In this document: positions 36,329 to 48,902 of the stretch, one piece after another
Layout of the letters: the number at the start of each line of letters is the position of its first letter
Position numbering within the stretch: position 1 is the stretch's first letter
Assembly (NCBI GenBank): GCA_965153455.1
Contig: OZ234498.1
Span: 17,670,001-17,734,000 of the forward strand
DNA: 64,000 bases
Direction: 5' to 3'
DNA from: Sphagnum compactum
Lineage: Eukaryota; Bryophyta; Sphagnopsida; Sphagnales
Translations under genes and position numbers: made by a program
Notes under the pieces: model-generated
The model's input: the letters and a program-made list of their open reading frames with translations, nothing else
Told to the model about the DNA's origin: nothing
The model's database searches: none

Positions 36329-36696
36329 GAGCTCTGTCCGACGTTGGTTTCACTTGTCTTTTTTGCACACCTGTTTCGGCGTTGCCATAGTTCTGTAAGA
36401 AACCATGCAACCCAGTTTTCAACGTTCTTCAGCTCTTCAAAAGAAGAGTGCACTGTTCAGTGCGAACGTGCGAACGTCCTAAGCCTCGCGGCGCAGGGAT
36501 TGAAACCTGAACCTGCCTCACATAATACGGAGCACTAACCATTAGCATACCGTCTGGTTCGGAGGGGACTTATATTTTAGATTTAGTAGTAATAGAAAGT
36601 CAAAAAGGGGAAAAAAAAAAAAACCCTTGCAACAGAATAATGCAGTTCTCCGTAGGGCTGCACTGTCAGGCCCAAAACCAGTGCCGGACAGAGCTC
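36329..36696. repeat. Inverted repeat pair enclosing a tRNA-like Pol III promoter
   Basis: GAGCTCTGTCCGACGTTGGTTT at 36329-36350 is inverted, with two or so mismatches, at 36675-36696. The 370-bp interval holds the tRNA-like element at 36494-36549 and a poly-A/T tract at 36607-36624. It could be a small non-autonomous element. Confidence 0.6.
36494..36549 (-). ncRNA. tRNA-like sequence (A box and B box), SINE head or decayed tRNA
   Basis: On the minus strand, a TATGCTAATGGTTAGTGC A-box-like segment (36531-36549) is followed about 25 bp later by GGTTTCAATCCCTG (36494-36507), close to the B-box consensus GGTTCGANTCC. No clean cloverleaf closes, because the candidate acceptor strands do not pair well, so a functional tRNA is unlikely. 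Confidence 0.45.
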
Positions 36697-38147
36697 GTTG
36701 GGAAGGGGGAGGGGGTTTTAGCGTCTCGCCTATCGGAGGTGTCAAGTGATAACCAAGTCTAAGGTAGCATATTAAAAACTCTACCTAAGAACAAACTTGT
36801 AACCTTTCAGGGCAAGGCTGATTGGTGGTCCCTATAACAATTGAATGGGAGTCAACCCCTTTTTTTTCTAGATCACCAAATGGCAATTTATTTGTTTTGT
36901 CTAGTGAAAAATCTGGTGATTTTTGGAGTCTTCCATCGCCCAAACCCATGTCACAATAAAACAAAAATCGCCAAATAACATGAAAAGGCACATGTTAATT
37001 TGTTTTTTTAATCCATGTTGGTGGATAGGAAAAAAGATTGAGATAATTATAAAATGAAGGCAGTTATTAAAAAAGGTAGGAGATAGTTATTATGAAAATT
37101 ATTAAGAAAAAAATTTAATTATGAAATAGTTAAGCATACTTATTTCTGAATTGTCTTTGAAATGGTCCAAGAACGACCATCCGACAAGAATGGTCGTGTA
37201 GAAGTGACACACCAAACTTTTTGCAAAGAATCCCATATAAACCAGTTCCTACATCACTGAAATTTATGTCAAATTAGTAAAAGGACCATAACTATCTAGC
37301 TTAATATTTAGAAATTAAGAAATTAATCTAAAAATTTAATATTAAGATAATATTATTTAAAAGATAATTTTTAAAATTAAATATTTAGCTAAATATTCCT
37401 GGGGACGATCGCCATGTCAACTGAATCATCCAAGTGACTGTCGCCACTAAGGCGCTTTCACAAATTGAGAAAAAAAAAAAGGGGGCTGATGGGTATCTTT
37501 CTCTTGTATTCATTCCAAAAGGAGCATTCAATCCGAAGCTCCTGAATGAATGCACTGACAAATTTTTATTCCCACGCTGTCCGTCCTTCTTCCCACCTTG
37601 CACATCGTCTTCTCCCATGTTCGCAACGTTCCCACAGCGACCGACACGCCGGGGTAGACACTAGAGACAGACGAGGACGACTCCATCGGTTTCGATGTTG
37701 GGTGTTGTGACTCTGGCGATGTTGCCTGGTTTTGCAACTCCGTGAGACTCCCGGTGTTGCGGGCAGGATTCAACACTTTGTGTGTGCATCGTCGTTATCA
37801 TCATCATCGTCATCTCGCCGACTTCTTTACATATAAATTTCAAACCTCGTGCAGGAATTCTGTGCCAGGGGTCGGCCTTTCTGATCCTCTACGCATCATT
37901 GCTATTCCGGCACTTTTATGACAATTAGGGTTTTTTCTTCTTAGTCCAGCCGAGGATCGCAGAAGTACGTAGCTTGCCAGAAATTAATTATTAATGCAGG
38001 TCCCATGGTCAGGAGACTGCATTCTGCTGGGCTACAGTTTCGGTTCCAACCAGGAATTTGAGTTTCGAGGGTAAAATTTGAAGTTAGGACAAGATCGTAG
38101 TGAGCAACTGGGTGTGGTCTGTGGTTCCGTCAAGATAGAGCCCAGCC
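36697..38147 (+). promoter_or_regulatory. Spacer and probable promoter/5' leader of the VMP1 gene
   Basis: The first half is AT-rich and non-coding. From about 37,560 to 38,147 the composition becomes more GC-rich and mixed, consistent with a promoter and 5' leader before the ATG at 38148. No core promoter motif can be assigned confidently. Confidence 0.35.
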
Positions 38148-41100
38148 ATGGCTTTGATGAGTGGAGGCGCCAACACCTCGACAACAAAAGGGGTGGACTC
38201 ACCACAAATTCTAAGTAAGCAGTCTCTCTATTTGTGGTTATGACTTCAACTGGAAACGTCCCTCCCCCATTTTTCTTAACCCTAATTTTTCCCTAAGCCA
38301 TTCGTTATTATCGCAATCCTGTTACACTGTAATCAGCGTCAGAGCTCCCGACTGCAACTTGCATTTGGCGCAATTGTCCCAAAGGAACTCTTTGTTTTTC
38401 ACATATCTTAAATTTCTTTGCAATAGGGCAATTCTTGCAAGCTGAGAAATGGGCGATTGGGGTACCAGGGATTTTCTATCACTTCTAGTCTAAGAAGTCA
38501 TGACTCCCCTCAGTAAATGAGTTTCTTCCAGTGGAAAGACTGACAAATTGTTGTGTCCTAGATTTTTTATCACCTTGCTAGCGGGATATGTGGGAGGTTA
38601 TTTTAGGGTTTCATTAAGAACTCCCAATTTCAACATGCATGTTTTAATTCTCATCTCTATCTATTGTTTTGATCCCCATGTGTTTCAATGAACATTCAAC
38701 CTTTTGCATTCAACCAAGCAAGCAAAAGAAGCACTCATGTCTGATCTTTGTCATTGGAGTCAAGAGTCCCTCCTGTGGATAAACTGGTATATGGCCTCTG
38801 TTTTTCTCTGAGGTTTAGTTTCTGGATTGGTTGAGCTGGAAAAAAGCAGGAACTGCTTTCACTGTGTAATTAGAGGTTTAGAGACACAATATAGAGCTGT
38901 GTATCTTAAACTTGGAACTGCTTCTCTTGGCATTGCCCTAGTACTTTTTCTTTACCAACTACTTGTCAATGTGTCCATTGAGGCTAGCTTTGATTACTTT
39001 TGTGAGGCTGAAAATGCCAAGTATGTGATTAGCAATAAAATTCTTGGTTGTCAAAGATGGAGGCCAGTCACATGATTGACAGGCAGTTTCATTTGTGGTG
39101 TGCTGTCAGAGCTAAAGAAGGACCATGTCAGGCAACGGGAGGGCTTAGTGCTAACCAAGCGACCTGTTGCAACGATTAAGCTTTTCAGTTTATCAGTTTT
39201 ACAGCAATTGCAGCATCTTTCAGTTTACATTATTGTACATTGGCACATGGTCTTCACCTTTTGTGTTTTACTCCTCATCAGTATCACAATGCTGGTGATT
39301 TTGGATGGACCCCACGAGAAGGTATCCATCTCTCATGTTAGTCAATAAGAAGCAGAGCACTTGAGTCTAAGAATACTGTATTGGAAAGGATGCTCCTTAA
39401 GTTATTATGGAGGCAAGGGCTCGTTTACACTTTGTTTTCTTGTTGTGAAAGACTCACATGTGGCAGCCATGTCAATATAACTTGCTAAGCATTCAAACAA
39501 CTTCAGTTTATACACAGCATATACATGCTTTGGGTCTCTCGGGGATGGTGCTCACTTACATAACATTACCCTGTGCTGATGATGCAAAGATCCTGAACAG
39601 ACTGCCTCTTGAGATTTGTATCGGGGATAATATTTCTCAACACAGATCTCATGTTGTGAAGGCAATATCTTGTTCCTCATCTTCAAATCCAAAGGCATAG
39701 ATTCTCAAAGTGTTTTCTACTCAAAAGCCTTCACATAGCTTATTTTCATTATAGGGACCTTGCAACACCAATTCAAGTCTTTTCTGAATCTGTATTTGTT
39801 ACCATGCTAACATAGATACTTCCGCAAGCATATGTTATGTGCCTTGCACAAGCTTTTGACTTGTTCAGGTCAGTCTTTTAGCTAGAATGAAGTATTGCTT
39901 TTGAGTCTGCATATTGAATGATGTCTCTTGTTCTGTCATGATTTGACTACTCCTAGTCTGTCCTTTAATGCTGCACTCTTGCTGGTTCTTATGTATTTCA
40001 GTATCTCAGGGAGGTGCTGGCATACTTGCGGTTTGGACTTTGGTGGGTAGGCCTTGGGGTAGCATCATCCATTGGACTAGGTATGATCACTACCTTGTTC
40101 TCTTGTCCCTGACTTTGAGGTTGAATTCCTTTTAGCTTTATCTTGGTTTGGCAGGAATGGTTAATGTTTGGTCAGTTTCTGTGAAGTATTATCCACTATC
40201 TTTTTGACCTTTTTCATTGTCATAGGTCACCACCAATAAGCTTTGGTATTACTGTCTTACATGTGTACAAGCTGGTGCCTAGGATTAGCTAGTTCACTGG
40301 ATATCTCATAGAATGGGGACAATGTAAGCTACTACACCCTTCATATGCATTGAGATATCCAGTGAATTAGCTAATCATATGTACATGGGGTTTGTCTCTG
40401 GCAGAGGCTACAATCCTTAATATGCATATTAATATGCATGGGGTTTGTCTCTGGCAGAGGCTACACCCTTAATATGCATTGAGATATCCAGTGAATTAGC
40501 CACTACATCGTATGTCTTCTGACAGAAAAACTACAAATTGTGAAGGTCTAAAATTTCCTCTTCCTCCTTGAAACAACTTGTGGTCTGTTCATCAGTGCAG
40601 ACTAAGTGCGATAAGGCTAGGGCAACCAGTGTTGATTCAATTAGTTTGACTGGGTTTTGACTGATGTATGTATCTTCCTGCATTGTTGTATTGTGGTAAA
40701 ATTGCCGTTGAACAGGCTCAGGTCTACATACGTTTGTGTTGTATCTTGGGCCACACATTGCCATGTTCACAATACGAGCTACGCAGTGTGGGCGTGTGGA
40801 CTTGAAGTGTGCACCATATGATACCCCCCAATTTGGACTTGGGTCATCATGGCAGACAAAGGACTGTTCTCTCATAGGGCCACCCATGTACCCCCGCCTT
40901 GTCACAGATGGTCTTGATCGATACATGGTTCCTCTTCACAAGGTTTTACTTCAAGTGCAGCTGGAAGTTGTTTTGTGGGGATTAGGCACTACACTTGGAG
41001 AGCTTCCCCCTTATTTTGTCTCACGGGCAGGTCTGTCCAGTGTCATCTCACTGAGCACCAGCAATCCAAGAACACCATTCAAGCACTAAATATTGGTGCT

Positions 41101-42391
41101 GGATTTGGTAGCCTTTGGTAGTTGAATAATGCTTCTGATACAGGATTTGGGTATTCTCTATAGTAGTGTTGAAATTCTGGTTGACTGCAGTGCATGGTGC
41201 TAGCAAAAGATCTTAAAACTAGGCATCAATGACATCTCTGGCTTGAATGAATCAAGGGCATGGTCAGTGTAGTGCATTCTCTCATGGTGAACTTGTGCAT
41301 CAGTGCAGCACGGTTGTCAGGGCAAAGGGTGAAAGAGTTTGATGATCTTGTGAACCCAGAAGAGTCAGGAGGCACAGGCCTGTTTGATCTTTTGAAGCGA
41401 TGGACCATTTTACGCTTTCATGAATTTGGTTTTTTCACGATCCTCCTTTTTGCTTCGGTATTCTCCCTCTGCCAAATGGTATCACTGTTGCATTATTGCA
41501 CCCTGTATGTTAACAGTGGCAACTTTGGAGTGCAGTCTTGGTGAGTATGGATAGTTGTTATGAGTACAATTTCCTTTCAGCACAGCAGGAGTTTTCTTTC
41601 TTAGTTTGTGGCCTCTCTTATCTAAGGGATGATATGATGCAGGTGCCAAATCCACTGTTTGATCTAGCAGGCATCATGTGTGGGCAATTTCTTGTCCCCT
41701 TCTGGAAGTTCTTCTTGGCTACTTTGCTTGGCAAAGCTTTAATCAAGACACATATCCAGGTGATTCCTCTATCTCTCAGATATAGTCAGAAATAACCTGT
41801 CAAGAATTCTGATGTGTCCAAACTAGTCCAGTGTATGCATAGTATTGTTGGTATCAGTTTGTCTGTTGTTCCATCTCTGAGAAGATTGATGTTGGTTCTG
41901 GTTGCAGACAGTGTTTATTATACTTGTGTGCAATGCACACCTTTTGGAACTCATCGAAGCAGGATTAGAATGGGTCATATTGCATGTCCCTATCTTTGCC
42001 CAGTTCTCTCCTCGAATCATGTCTGCCTTGGGCAATGCCAAGGACAGCTTTAATGGACAAGCAGTTGCTAAGGTATCACAATTTCATGAACAGCTGTTGC
42101 TCTCCTCTCTTATAAAACCATGTATTGCTGCCTTTGTTACTCACACTCTTCAACCTAAGTACAGGGTTTTAATCACAACATTCTTTCTGGCAGCCCATGC
42201 AAGGAAAGTACTCAATTGCGTTTGTATGGAATACAATTGTGCTTCTCATGATGGCTGGCTTTCTGGCATCAATCATTACATCAATGGCACAGGGCTTCCT
42301 GATGGAGAAACAAAAACAGGAGATGGCAGCACTGACAGAGTTGCTAAGCAACACTGAGACTGAAAGGTGCCAAGATTCAAAAGACTGCTAG
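38148..42391 (+). CDS. KMS1: Vacuole membrane protein 1 homologue, KMS1-like (complete, 8 exons)
   Basis: Multipass ER membrane protein of the VMP1/TMEM49 family, known as KILLING ME SLOWLY 1/2 in plants. VMP1 proteins carry a VTT/DedA-type domain and act in ER export, contact sites and autophagosome formation. Exons: 38148-38214, 39110-39321, 40002-40080, 40716-41030, 41309-41457, 41643-41759, 41908-42072, 42194-42391; GT..AG with matching phases, 433 residues (Arabidopsis KMS1 is about 416). Landmarks are [55 protein letters not shown] (about residues 213-228) and [14 protein letters not shown] (about 277-290) followed by [10 protein letters not shown]. The first exon is short and weakly conserved, so its end relies on splice consensus and phase. 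The C-terminus is polar and ends KDC. Confidence 0.93.
40288..40500. repeat. Nested direct and inverted repeats in VMP1 intron 3
   Basis: TGAGATATCCAGTGAATTAGC occurs at 40351-40371 and 40480-40500, and in inverted, slightly changed form at 40288-40308. CATGGGGTTTGTCTCTGGCA followed by GAGGCTACA occurs at 40384-40412 and 40437-40465. The block could fold into a hairpin in the pre-mRNA. Confidence 0.8.
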
Positions 42392-45300
42392 GTAGGTGAA
42401 TTGGTGGACAGCCCACACGAAGCAATTGCTTCCTAGGCTTAGGTAGAACTCATACAGATTCTAACCAATTTGTTTCTTTGTTGAAGCTCAACAGTCCACT
42501 GAAAAATGTTAGCAGTCACAAGAAATCTGCTAGGGAATTGTCAGGAAACATTTGATTATGAACAATGTTGAATTATAAGTGGGGCCATCCCTCTCTGATA
42601 ATCGAACCCATTTCTTTGCCCATATTCCAAAGGCCACCTTTCTCCAGGATGTGCAGCTGCAGGGCTCTGTTAATTTTGTTCTTTACATAGAAAAGCTTGG
42701 AACAGAGGCTTTGACACACTACATTTGTACCAATGGATTTTTGTCATTCTGATAGCTTGTCAAATCTATTTGGTTTTTAGTTCGGTTGTTGTCAAGCTGA
42801 TTTGTTCATGCAGCAAGGATTCAGCTAATATTCTCTACATGAAGTATTCTGGAAAGACAATATGAAAGGGATCTGTGCAAGGTTCACAACAGGCTACCAT
42901 AGATTTTATTATAGTGGCTCAGTAATGTCATGAGGATGAAAATGCTAATGCTTTGCTTTTTGGATTGAAGAAATCTGAAGATTATCCCAGAAATGGCAAC
43001 CATGGTGTACTGGCACTGTCTTTAATTAGGGAGAAAGCTGTCAAGGGTTCAATTGAACATGCACATTTGAGGATACCATATTTCTATGTTTGCTGAATAC
43101 AAGTCTTACTTTCCTCTAAATGCAGTTGGTCTCTGAATGTGAAGTGCTTTGAAGCTAAGCTGACATTTTGTATAGCATCAAACATAACAGATAGTCATAT
43201 GGACTGTAAAAGTCCTCATCATAATAAGCTACTACTGCCAGATGATGGAAGGGCCTCTAGGAGATCTGGGCTGCCATGAATTTTTTTGCAGATAGGTGCT
43301 ATGGATCTCTTAGGTTGGCAGTGTCTAGGTTTTATTAGATCAACATGACTTAACTGAAGTATGGAGAAATTCTCAGTACTCATGGAGATTTGGTGTTATG
43401 GATTTTATATGCTAAGCCCTGATTTTGATGATCAGCCATGTATAGGATTAAAGTGATTGCAGCTCCATGTCAACATAGTATAATTCAAGTAGTGGATAGT
43501 GAACTTAGAACATCTCCACTGGCAACAGCATGGCTAAACTTCATTCAAATTACTGTGTACAGGCCCTATCATGGTATGGAATGTGCTTCTGGCATTACTT
43601 GAGTGAAGGCACACAGTCACACAGTGCAAGCAACAGATGTCTCTGGAAGTCCTGAAGTCCAAGATATCTCAGTGTGGGCCTCCTATATCAATATCTCCAT
43701 ACAAGTTTCTCCTCTTTGCAGCTTTTTCAAAATGGAAGCATGCTTTCTAGAGCATGGGCCCTCTCGACATATCCTCCTTTCTGCACAAGCCATTCTACAC
43801 ATACAATTGAGGGATTTCTATAGCTGGTCAGTGAGCAACATCTGCAGACTTGGGGACAATGACATGAATTGTTCGATGTTTAGGGTTTAGGGTTTCATGA
43901 CAGCATTTAGAAAGTTGGTTTTTTCCATAGATTGTCTTCTTGCTCTTACATGCCGACAATATATGGGCATGTTATGTGCAATTTTCAAGTGTAAGACTAA
44001 AGTGGAATTGTATGTTAATACTTAATACCATCATGAAGTTCAGGAACATCATTGAGAATTTATGTTAACATAGCAATAAAAACATCCCATTCGGGTTGCC
44101 ATTTGGATCTCTTCACAAAACCTATTATTTGTTCAAGCATGTTGCACATCAATACTGGTGTTTGGCCATCTAAAAGTTTGATGACTTTTTCTCGTATAGA
44201 ATCATCAATAGAGAAAAAGGAAAAATACAACAATCCATGTACACTTGCCTGGAGTTGGATGTAGTATTTTTTTAGACTCAAAATACATTACAAATGGGAA
44301 GAGTTCCCTTGCCCATGCTTTAATATAACACCAACATTCAAAATTCAAATTTGGTGATTGTAATAAATATTAACATGGGTTGCTTGAATAAAACTAGAAA
44401 ATACTTCTTAAGGTAGGTGTGCCAAAAACCACCCGATAGGGTCAATGATTTTTGACCTAGTCTACTATTGAAATTGTTGTCTATGTGTAAGTTAGAGGAC
44501 AACATTCTAGTTATTGGTTCACATATGTGGATTTGTGGATTTAAACAATCATGAATTGAATACTTTTATATCAACATTATGAATAAGAAGAGATGTTGGA
44601 ATTTACTTTGATAAGTATCATTTTGTGAACATGATTTGGTGGTTTTAAAATCTTTAAACAACATGAATGGATCAAACTAAGGACATTTTAAAAAATAATA
44701 ATTAATAAGTTGGTGGTCATTTTGTTGCGGGGGGAATAAATACAAGTCATCAAATTTTCAAATACAAAAAAAAGGATCCAATACTAGCATCCACGGAAGG
44801 GGGAGATTAACTTAAGGTAGTAGGATTTAGGTTGGGATGGAGGCCACAAGAAATACTTTGGATGATGAGATTGGGTTGTGAGAAGGTTGGCTTAGAGGTT
44901 TTAATTTAAGGTAATTAGGTCAAATGGGGGTTGATTAAAGGATTTTTAATTAGTTGTATTACATGTTGAATGGGTCAATAATTATCTAAAGTTCTTGAGG
45001 TAAGATACCTTTGAGAATTGGTGTTTGTACAAATGAGATTAAACTTTGATTAATGTTGTCCATATGATATTAAGTGTAAAGATTGTAATTAATAAGTATT
45101 TGAAATGAATATGGCCATTGATGGACATTTCAACCTAGATAATCATTAATAAACACTACATTGGGCTCTGGAAAAGGAGAGCACCATGAATGTTGGAATA
45201 TGATACAATTTTTGTGAACCTGAAGTCAATCTATTGTTGTGACATCCCCTTCTATGTCAATTATCTATAGAATTCATAACTCATTATTAAATTATTAGAT

Positions 45301-48250
45301 TTTAAATGTACAATACAAATAGATAAAACTACAATACATCTACACAAGGTGATTTTTTCTTATACAAGGTGATTTTTTCTTAGGTTTTTTAACCCTTGAT
45401 TTCAAGATAGTTGAGTTTATTCTTGCAAAGTTTCATCTCAAGTATTTTGCATTTTTCACCTTGTGAAAAATTGTATTGTAAAGAATATGATGATTTGCAT
45501 GGAGGTTGTTGTTAGAGGTTTCAAAGCAAATGAGGTATTTGGAGCAAGATTTTTTTTTAATGTTCATCATTTTGTGGTGATTTCCAATAAGATTGTGCAT
45601 GTGTGCATGCATAACGACTTGTTTGGAGGTCATTGTTGGAGGTTTTTGGAGCAAGCATTGATGGAGGTTATTGTAGTATGTGTTCTACAAGTTTTGTTTC
45701 AAATCAAGCATTGTTGGAGGTTTTAAAAACAATCAAGGTCTTTTTTGGGGATCATCACTTTACAATTTCTAGCGAGTTTTGTGTGTATGTCCTTGATTAT
45801 CTTTTGATTCTATGTTTATAGTTTTCATAATTGAAATGAAGATCAAATCCTACCTTCTATGTGTGTGTGTTATTTTTTTTCTTGTACCTTGTCTCTATCA
45901 AGTCACATCCATGTTGTGTGTGTCTCGTTTGTAGCCTATCTATGTGTGTTTGTGTTTTTGAGGAGAGTGAGGATGAAATGAAGAGCAAGTTTGTGGGGGA
46001 AATAACAAGAGCTTTGTGGAAAGAGAGGACAGAAACAAGGATTAGGTTTGTGTGTGAGTGCATTGAAGGTGGTGAATCCATTGGAATGGATTTTAACCCA
46101 AGCAATAAACCAAGTTAATGTCACGGTTCCTTTTTTTGTGTGGGTTCATCTTTTGTTTGGATAGTTCACCCCGAAGTTGGGGGATTTTAAGAATGAACAC
46201 AAAATAAGCATAAATTTAAAAATGAGTAACGTACCCACAACTAATAATTGGTAGACATATGTCCAAATAATTAATTTTTTGATTAAAAGTTGAACAATTT
46301 GAATATTTTAAAATTTGAACAATAGTTAATAATTACACTAAGTTCTCTCTTTATTAATGAAGTTATTGAAATATCCCATTGATTTGGACTATCCCTTATA
46401 TTGGGAAGGTCTTGAATTTAATTCCTTAAGATTTTAATAATTTTGGCTCAAGATTTTCTATTTTGTTTGTAGGCCCTTTTGAGAAATAGTTAGTGTCAAA
46501 CATTGATCGTACTTATAGTACAAACACTCACTCAAACAAGCTAGGATTTTAAAGATAACTTTATTGTGTACTCATGTTTCACAAATGTTCTAAATTTTTT
46601 ATTGTTTTATTTGTATTATTGAGTAGAATCTAGATTAATCTATTAAAAAAAAAGTTGACATGCCCTATTTGCAAGATGAAAGTTACAACACAAATGTCTT
46701 AGTTTTCATCTTTTGAGTTCTCTTTAATCTTCTTTTTTTGTAAAAACAAGTATTAAATGACATTACACACATGCCTTAGGGCCCATACATATCAAGCCAA
46801 CGAGGGCAATCATGAATGTTATTGATAGGAAGGAATTAACAAGCAACCAACATGATATGTGTTCTTTGATTTCCATAATCCATTGTTTTGAATAAACTCC
46901 CATTTCTTTGGTGGAATTCACCATAAATTGACATAATAACTTTATAAGTAGTAAGGTGTTGGGGGAGCTTGTTGGGCTTGGGTTGGAAAAGTTTGGCATA
47001 CCTCTTTACAAGCATAGGATAGACCTTAGCAAGCATTGTCTCCTACTCTTTAACCTGTCACAAAAAATATTGTGAAATCTTCACAAAGAGAACAAAGATA
47101 GATGAAAAAGAAGGAACAATCCAAGAAAAACATCAAAACCTAAAGAAAATTTCTTTTCTTGTTCAAAAATAAAATAAAATCACACAAGTTTAATTAGTAC
47201 ATGAACTTTGAATGGGTATTTGTAGTGTCGGGGTTGTTGAGCACAACTCTCACTCTTAGTGCACTAGTAGCAACAAGGAAATAAAAAAGATAGAACGTCC
47301 TACACTTGAAAAAATAAGCTAGAACATTGCAAAATACCTAAAACCTTCCTCACAAATTTGTTGTTAGAATGTAGCCAAAGACCTTAATTTTCATTAGAGA
47401 AATTGGTCAATTTAGGAGTGAAAAATCAAAATATGAAATCCATGGAACTAAAAATTAGAAGGGTTAGGAGGGGAGAAAAACAAACATGACTAAAGAAAGT
47501 CAAAACAACCCCAAGAACAAAAGGTTGTGGTGAGAAGAAAAATGGCCATGAGTAATGAGGATTTTGCAATTGCAATGATGCACCTACACGACATGCCCAA
47601 ATTAGACACCTCTATTGAACCTTCATAGCATGTGGATGTTCAAAAACATAACAAAAACACTGACACAACTTGACGCATAGATCCCCAAAGATCATGAACA
47701 CCCAAGATTGTGAAAAACACAATCAAACCAAAAACATACAAACAAGAACACAAACATGAATGCAAGCAACATAAGTAAAAATGAAATAAAATCTCACTTT
47801 CATACAATGTTGTGACTTTTGGTGATGACATTACTTTGCATGTTAGTGGTGTTAGTACGAGGAGCTTCAACTACTAGAAGCTCGTTATTTTCAATGATGT
47901 AGGTGCTACAATTGATCACACCATCAACACCTTCATCTCCTTATACCGTGAAGTTGTTGTTGATGACACATTTGGTATATTATGGTGTAGATGTTTTAAG
48001 AGCAAGTCCATAGATAGAAGTAAAATGTATATACATGCATCCACAACTACCATATGCGAGGTTTGGTTACCATGGATGACAATTGCTTTGGTCATTGGCT
48101 TGATTCAATTCACTAAATAGGCTATACTAGTTGAAAACAATCAAATAGGAATTGTTTGGACATTACATGACATGACTCCATGAGTTTTAGTTTGATAATC
48201 CACTTATAATCAATCCATGATTCATCCTTCAACATTTAGTCTTCTCACAT
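42392..48250. other. Long spacer after the VMP1 gene
   Basis: The first 1.5 kb probably includes the VMP1 3' UTR. The rest is AT-rich with short unrelated frames and a 21-bp duplication near 45346-45382 (ACAAGGTGATTTTTTCTTAT twice). I recognise no gene. Confidence 0.4.
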
Positions 48251-48902
48251 GTGAGTGTGGACATGGGTAGACGCATCTGGCATGTTGTCTATTTGGAGGT
48301 CAGCAGATAGCCACACATGACGCCATTTAAAGACGTCATGTATGCCCTCGCTTGAGAAAATGGGCATGATGTATGGAGAGAGCACTGGTACGCCCTCACG
48401 TTAAGAGCTTCATTACGAGTTGATCTTTACATGACCCGTGAGGACCATGTTTTTGTTACCAATGTGGTGGTTATGGATTCGACACGGGAGATGGTGGCTA
48501 TGAGTGTCATTAGTCGATTAGTAGGTGCAGCTGCGGAACTTAGCCATTACTAAAATTTGCAAGTATATAGGGATTCATGAAAGGCACCATTTTATTCCGA
48601 TGGCCGTGGAGGTGCACAACACACCCAATCATGATATGGATCATTTTATTAGCGAGTGTGCTTGTCTTTTCCACGATAGATGATCGAGAGGTCATTTATC
48701 CTTGTCTTTTTGCATTTAATTTTTCAAATAACGTGTTAGTATTGTTTTTGAACACGATTTAGCTTTTGCTATAGAGAGGAAGATTGCATTAGCAGTAGAT
48801 GTTTGTTCTAGACCTCCTATTATTATTAGATCTCACAATTTGCATGCATGCAACATTAGAGGGGCTATGGGTGAAATAACTTCCTACCGCAAGAGGGACT
48901 AA
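48251..48902 (+). pseudogene. Retroelement-type ORF relic (LINE-like C-terminal region), broken
   Basis: A plus-strand coding trace with several stops and frame changes. It reads GRRIWHVVYLEVS early, DHVFVTNVVVMDSTRE at about 48441-48490, EVHNTPNHDMDHFI and ACLFHDR near 48610-48680, ALAFAIERKIALAVD-like text near 48755-48800, and a final IRGAM..SYRKRD before a TAA at 48900-48902. This pattern resembles retroelement-derived ORFs I associate with non-flowering plant genomes, but I cannot assign the family from memory. No catalytic motif is visible. The block lies between AT-rich spacers and has clearly higher GC. Confidence 0.45.

Noticed and set aside
38827-39075. 82-codon plus-strand frame in VMP1 intron 1
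   Set aside because: The phase-consistent splice from 38214 to 39110 skips it, and it has no counterpart in VMP1 proteins.
44060-44281. 73-codon minus-strand frame with a coding-like look (KWQPEWDVFIAMLT)
   Set aside because: No recognisable family, no splice partners and an isolated position in spacer; not enough support to call a gene.
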